A model generated the notes under the pieces. It was not told the DNA's origin. It was given only the letters and a program-made list of their open reading frames with translations, and searched no databases. From assembly GCF_001898805.1 (NCBI RefSeq), contig NZ_MKVJ01000023.1:62001-126000 (forward strand): DNA of 64,000 bases, given 5' to 3'. The stretch's first letter is position 1; the number at the start of each line of letters is the position of its first letter. Shown piece after piece: positions 61,712-64,000 of the stretch. The translations under genes were made by a program, and so were the position numbers. This stretch comes from Leifsonia sp. 71-9. GTDB taxonomy: Bacteria; Actinomycetota; Actinomycetes; Actinomycetales; Microbacteriaceae.

Positions 61712-62314
61712 ATGGCCGCCTCACCGATGTTCCCACTCGGATCCGTGCTGTTCCCCAGCGTGCCGATCCCGTTGCGGGTGTTCGAGCCGCGGTATCTCAC
61801 GTTGGTCGGCCGATTGCTCGACGAGGTCGAACCGGGGTTCGAGTTCGGCGTGGTCCTCATCGAGCGCGGATCCGAAGCCGGAGGTGGGGACCAGCGCGCC
61901 GCGGTCGGGACGATGGCGCGTCTTGTGAGTGCCGCTGCGGGAGCCGACGACCTGCTCATCGTCGGCGTGGGGACACGGCGGTTCACGGTCGAGCGCTGGG
62001 TCGACGAGGACCCGTATCCCCGGGCCGAGCTCGCGATGCTGCCGGATCTGGAGTGGTCCGACGCGCTCGCACCGTTGCGGGCCGAGGCGGAAGCGGTCGT
62101 CCGCCGTTCGATCGCCCGCGTCGCGGAGCCGCGGGCGGATGCCGATGTCGAGCTGTCGGACGATCCCGTGGCGGCGGCGTGGCAGCTGGCGGCGATCGCC
62201 CCGCTGGGGGAGTACGACAGGTACACCCTGTTGAAGTCGACATCGGTGGGAGGTCTTCTGCGGCAGGTGATCGATCTGACGTTGGAGGCGGAGGAGCTCT
62301 GGTCCGCGGGGTGA
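61712..62314 (+). CDS. LON peptidase substrate-binding domain protein
   Basis: A 200-residue, protease-less LON N-domain protein. The core is MFPLGSVLFPSVPIPLRVFE, PRYLTL, then FGVVLIERGSEAGGG and VGTRRFTVERWVDEDPYPRA. Such proteins probably bind peptides or act in ubiquitin-like pathways in other kingdoms; the bacterial role is not known. ATG 61712 is the first strong start after the divergent gap. Confidence 0.9.
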   Translation: MAASPMFPLGSVLFPSVPIPLRVFEPRYLTLVGRLLDEVEPGFEFGVVLIERGSEAGGGDQRAAVGTMARLVSAAAGADDLLIVGVGTRRFTVERWVDEDPYPRAELAMLPDLEWSDALAPLRAEAEAVVRRSIARVAEPRADADVELSDDPVAAAWQLAAIAPLGEYDRYTLLKSTSVGGLLRQVIDLTLEAEELWSAG

Positions 62315-62389
62315 GGCAGCAGGCGCGGAGTCAATGCGGCGGCATCACGTCGTGGCGTCCCGAGTCCCGCGTCCCGGTCGAGGGCCCAC

Positions 62390-62488
62390 TCGCAGCCAAC
62401 GGAGGAGATCCCGGCCGGTATCCGGACGGATCCCCTCCGCACCCTGCCTCTGCCCGGCGCGTCGTCTGAGAACTCCTCCGCTACCAAC
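62390..62488 (+). repeat. Interspersed ~95-bp repeat, copy 4
   Basis: It contains AACGGAGGAGATCCCGGCCG, GGATCCCCTCCG and CCGGCGCGTCGTC, and ends CTCCTCCGCTACCAAC. It closely matches copy 3 over its first half. It fills most of the 176-nt gap and is convergent-gene spacer. Confidence 0.65.
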
Positions 62489-62490
62489 CC

Positions 62491-62838
62491 CTACTGCCCG
62501 ACGACCCCACCGCTGTGCACCAGCCGCACCTCGACCCCCGCATCCCCGCGGATGGCCGGGTTGGTGCGCGCGATCGCCAGGGCGGCATCCATGTCCGGCG
62601 CTTCGATGACGTAGACGCCCGCCACCGCGACGGGCGCGTCGACGAACGGGCCGTGGGTCACGCCGCTCTCGCGCACGGAGCGGGCCAGATCGCGCGGCGT
62701 GAACGCGTAGGCGGTGCGGAGGGCGCCGGATTCGGCGAGGGCGTCGCCGTGGGAGTTCGGCTCCGCGAGGTCCTCCTCGGTCGCGTCCAGGCGGTGCGCG
62801 GAATCGCCCGTGTAGATGAGGACGGCGTACTGCGGCAT
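62491..62838 (-). CDS. YCII-related (YciI/DGPF) protein
   Basis: A 115-residue ferredoxin-like protein. It begins MPQYAVLIYTGDSAHRLDAT and has GALRTAYAFTPRD, GPFVDAPVAVAGVYVIEAPD and AIARTNPAIRGDAGVEVRLV. The G-P-F-V/D...K/A-type motif is that of the DGPF/YCII subset often paired with ECF sigma factors, but none is adjacent. Its function is unknown. ATG 62838 is the start. Confidence 0.88.
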   Translation of the reverse strand: MPQYAVLIYTGDSAHRLDATEEDLAEPNSHGDALAESGALRTAYAFTPRDLARSVRESGVTHGPFVDAPVAVAGVYVIEAPDMDAALAIARTNPAIRGDAGVEVRLVHSGGVVGQ

Positions 62839-62992
62839 GGGTGTCCTTTCGGCTGGTGCGGGTGCTGCGGCTGAGGGTACTCCCGCTGCCGGATCTTCCC
62901 CGCCACAACGGGTGTGCCACCTCTTCGGGGCTGATGCGGCGTGCCTGCGGCTCCGCCAAGATCGGCAGAGACATTCGAGAAAGGCGAGACAC

Positions 62993-63385
62993 ATGGCAGC
63001 TGCGGCACAGGCCGGTTGGTACGACGACGGTTCCGGGACGATGCGGTGGTGGGACGGCGCCGTGTGGACGGACAAGGTGCAGCCGCCGCCTCCACGCGCC
63101 GGGGGCATCGGCGGGATGATCGACCGGATCGAGGCGGATGCGGTCTCGGGTGGCAAGCCGAGGCCGGCGCCGACCGGGATGAGTTACGTGGTGCTGCAGG
63201 TCATCCTCAAGGAGAAACTGTGGGGGACCGGATCCGGCAACCTCACCGAGCTCGAGCGGGCGATCAACGCGCAGGCCGCGCTCGGCTATCGACTGCACAC
63301 CATCTCGACAGCCGCATCGGGGAGCAAGGGGATCGGCGGAGGCGACCGCATCCAGGCGACGATGGTGTTCGAGCGGTTGGGGTGA
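62993..63385 (+). CDS. DUF2510-DUF4177 protein
   Basis: A 130-residue two-domain protein. Residues ~6-30 are a DUF2510 motif (AGWYDDGSGTMRWWDGAVWT). The C-terminal ~70 residues have the DUF4177 pattern (SYVVLQVILKEKLWGTGSGN; LERAINAQAALGYRLHTIST). DUF2510 is a short Trp-rich module common in actinobacterial membrane and secreted proteins. No transmembrane helix is present. GAGAAAGGCGAG precedes ATG 62993. Confidence 0.85.
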   Translation: MAAAAQAGWYDDGSGTMRWWDGAVWTDKVQPPPPRAGGIGGMIDRIEADAVSGGKPRPAPTGMSYVVLQVILKEKLWGTGSGNLTELERAINAQAALGYRLHTISTAASGSKGIGGGDRIQATMVFERLG

Positions 63386-63514
63386 GGCCGCCTCGGCGCT
63401 CGCCGCAGAGGCGTCTGCCATGCGCCGGGACGTTTGCGGTGCGGCGCCCGGGCGCCGGTGTCCCGTGGCGGAGCAGTCACAGCGCGGAATGTGCGTCAGG
63501 CGCGGCGTCGCCTC

Positions 63515-64000
63515 TCACCACCGCCGCTTGATCGCGCCCTTCGGGCCGGCGACCAGGCTCGCCTCCGGCACGTCCTCCGCGACCACGGTCCCGGCCGCGA
63601 TCACGGAGTCGCGGCCGATCGTGACGCCGGGGAGGATGGTGGCGCCGGCGCCGATCCACACGTTCTCCTCGACGACGATGGGGCCACCGGTGAGCCAGAT
63701 GCGGCGGTCGTCGGTGTCGACGGGGTGGCCGACGGTGATGAAGGTGGCCTTGGGGGCGATCATGACGCGCTCGGCGAGGCGGATGCCGGCGTAGTCGAGG
63801 AAGGTGCAGTTCTGGTTGATGAAGACGCGCTCGGCCAGCTCGAGGTTGAGCCCGTGGTCGGTGAAGAACGGCGGGTAGATGGTGGTGCGGTCGGGCACCG
63901 GGCGGCCGAGGATCCTCGCGAGCAGCTCGGCCTTGCCCGCGTCGTCGTCGAACGGGAGGACGTTGAGCCGGGAGGTCAGGGCGGTCGCTTCGAGGACGCG
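63515..64000 (-). CDS. Sugar O-acetyltransferase, C-terminal part (maltose acetyltransferase-like)
   Basis: The minus-strand frame is open to the window edge, so the N terminus is missing. The visible ~161 residues include the Maa-type helical segment ([19 protein letters not shown]) and the left-handed beta helix with [40 protein letters not shown] and [20 protein letters not shown]. It transfers acetyl from acetyl-CoA to a sugar hydroxyl. A neighbouring sugar gene is not visible. Confidence 0.9.
   Translation of the reverse strand, partial: RVLEATALTSRLNVLPFDDDAGKAELLARILGRPVPDRTTIYPPFFTDHGLNLELAERVFINQNCTFLDYAGIRLAERVMIAPKATFITVGHPVDTDDRRIWLTGGPIVVEENVWIGAGATILPGVTIGRDSVIAAGTVVAEDVPEASLVAGPKGAIKRRW

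Noticed and set aside
60726-61928. A 400-codon plus-strand frame over the element, the repeats and the DUF427 gene
   Set aside because: It runs antisense through the confident DUF427 gene and through repeats; only its first part overlaps possible island coding.

Overview
The window is about 70% G+C, with tightly packed genes, frequent 4-bp ATGA/GTGA overlaps, many GTG starts, and many starts that sit 5-9 nt downstream of a TAnnnT box (leaderless or near-leaderless transcripts). The gene set (eno-ftsB-DUF501, type II NADH dehydrogenase, class II FBP aldolase with GlpX, DUF4307, DUF4245, GreA, UppS, a PIN-PhoH protein, mycosin-like and WXG100-like proteins) points to a high-G+C actinobacterium, most likely Microbacteriaceae (Leifsonia-like). 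It is chromosomal; no rRNA, CRISPR array or replication origin is seen.

Layout. 1-8.2 kb: the end of eno, a division/protease cluster (FtsB-like, DUF501, membrane-anchored S8 protease), ndh, a YigZ-family protein, a MarR/MFS pair with its operator, and a DppA-like peptidase. 8.3-12.4 kb: a low-confidence accessory island of unknown small and membrane proteins. In it a minus-strand run of three short genes is broken by single-base indels, three of the four in short G runs. A phage-portal-like remnant and two structurally odd tRNA genes follow. 12.4-21 kb: small housekeeping genes, a large Ig-like surface protein, and a TetR-MFS-PLP enzyme-sugar lactone oxidase operon. 20.9-23.3 kb: a five-gene WXG100-type cassette with no secretion motor. 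23.3-32.6 kb: an ABC-2 exporter with a TetR regulator and palindromic operator, lemA-htpX, a YcaQ-type glycosylase, and a four-gene ABC importer.

32.5-50.9 kb is mostly core: an FtsW/RodA protein, an AI-2E family transporter, threonine deaminase, greA, uppS, a PIN-PhoH ATPase, a prepilin peptidase, a fumC-can-DUF4245-xseB-xseA operon, and ispH. At 51.0-53.2 kb an unusual single protein joins a HxlR-type redox regulator to a PP2C phosphatase and is divergent from a QorB-like NAD(P)-binding oxidoreductase. 53.2-60.4 kb carries aldolase, GlpX, rmuC, a DEDDh exonuclease, a methyltransferase and ychF.

Directly after ychF the last nine codons and stop are repeated about 0.54 kb downstream with only synonymous differences. 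This is the footprint expected of an element that inserted at the 3' end of ychF and restored it; the element encodes two overlapping small proteins. An interspersed ~95-bp repeat occurs at least four times between 41.5 and 62.5 kb. The window ends inside a maltose-acetyltransferase-like gene.
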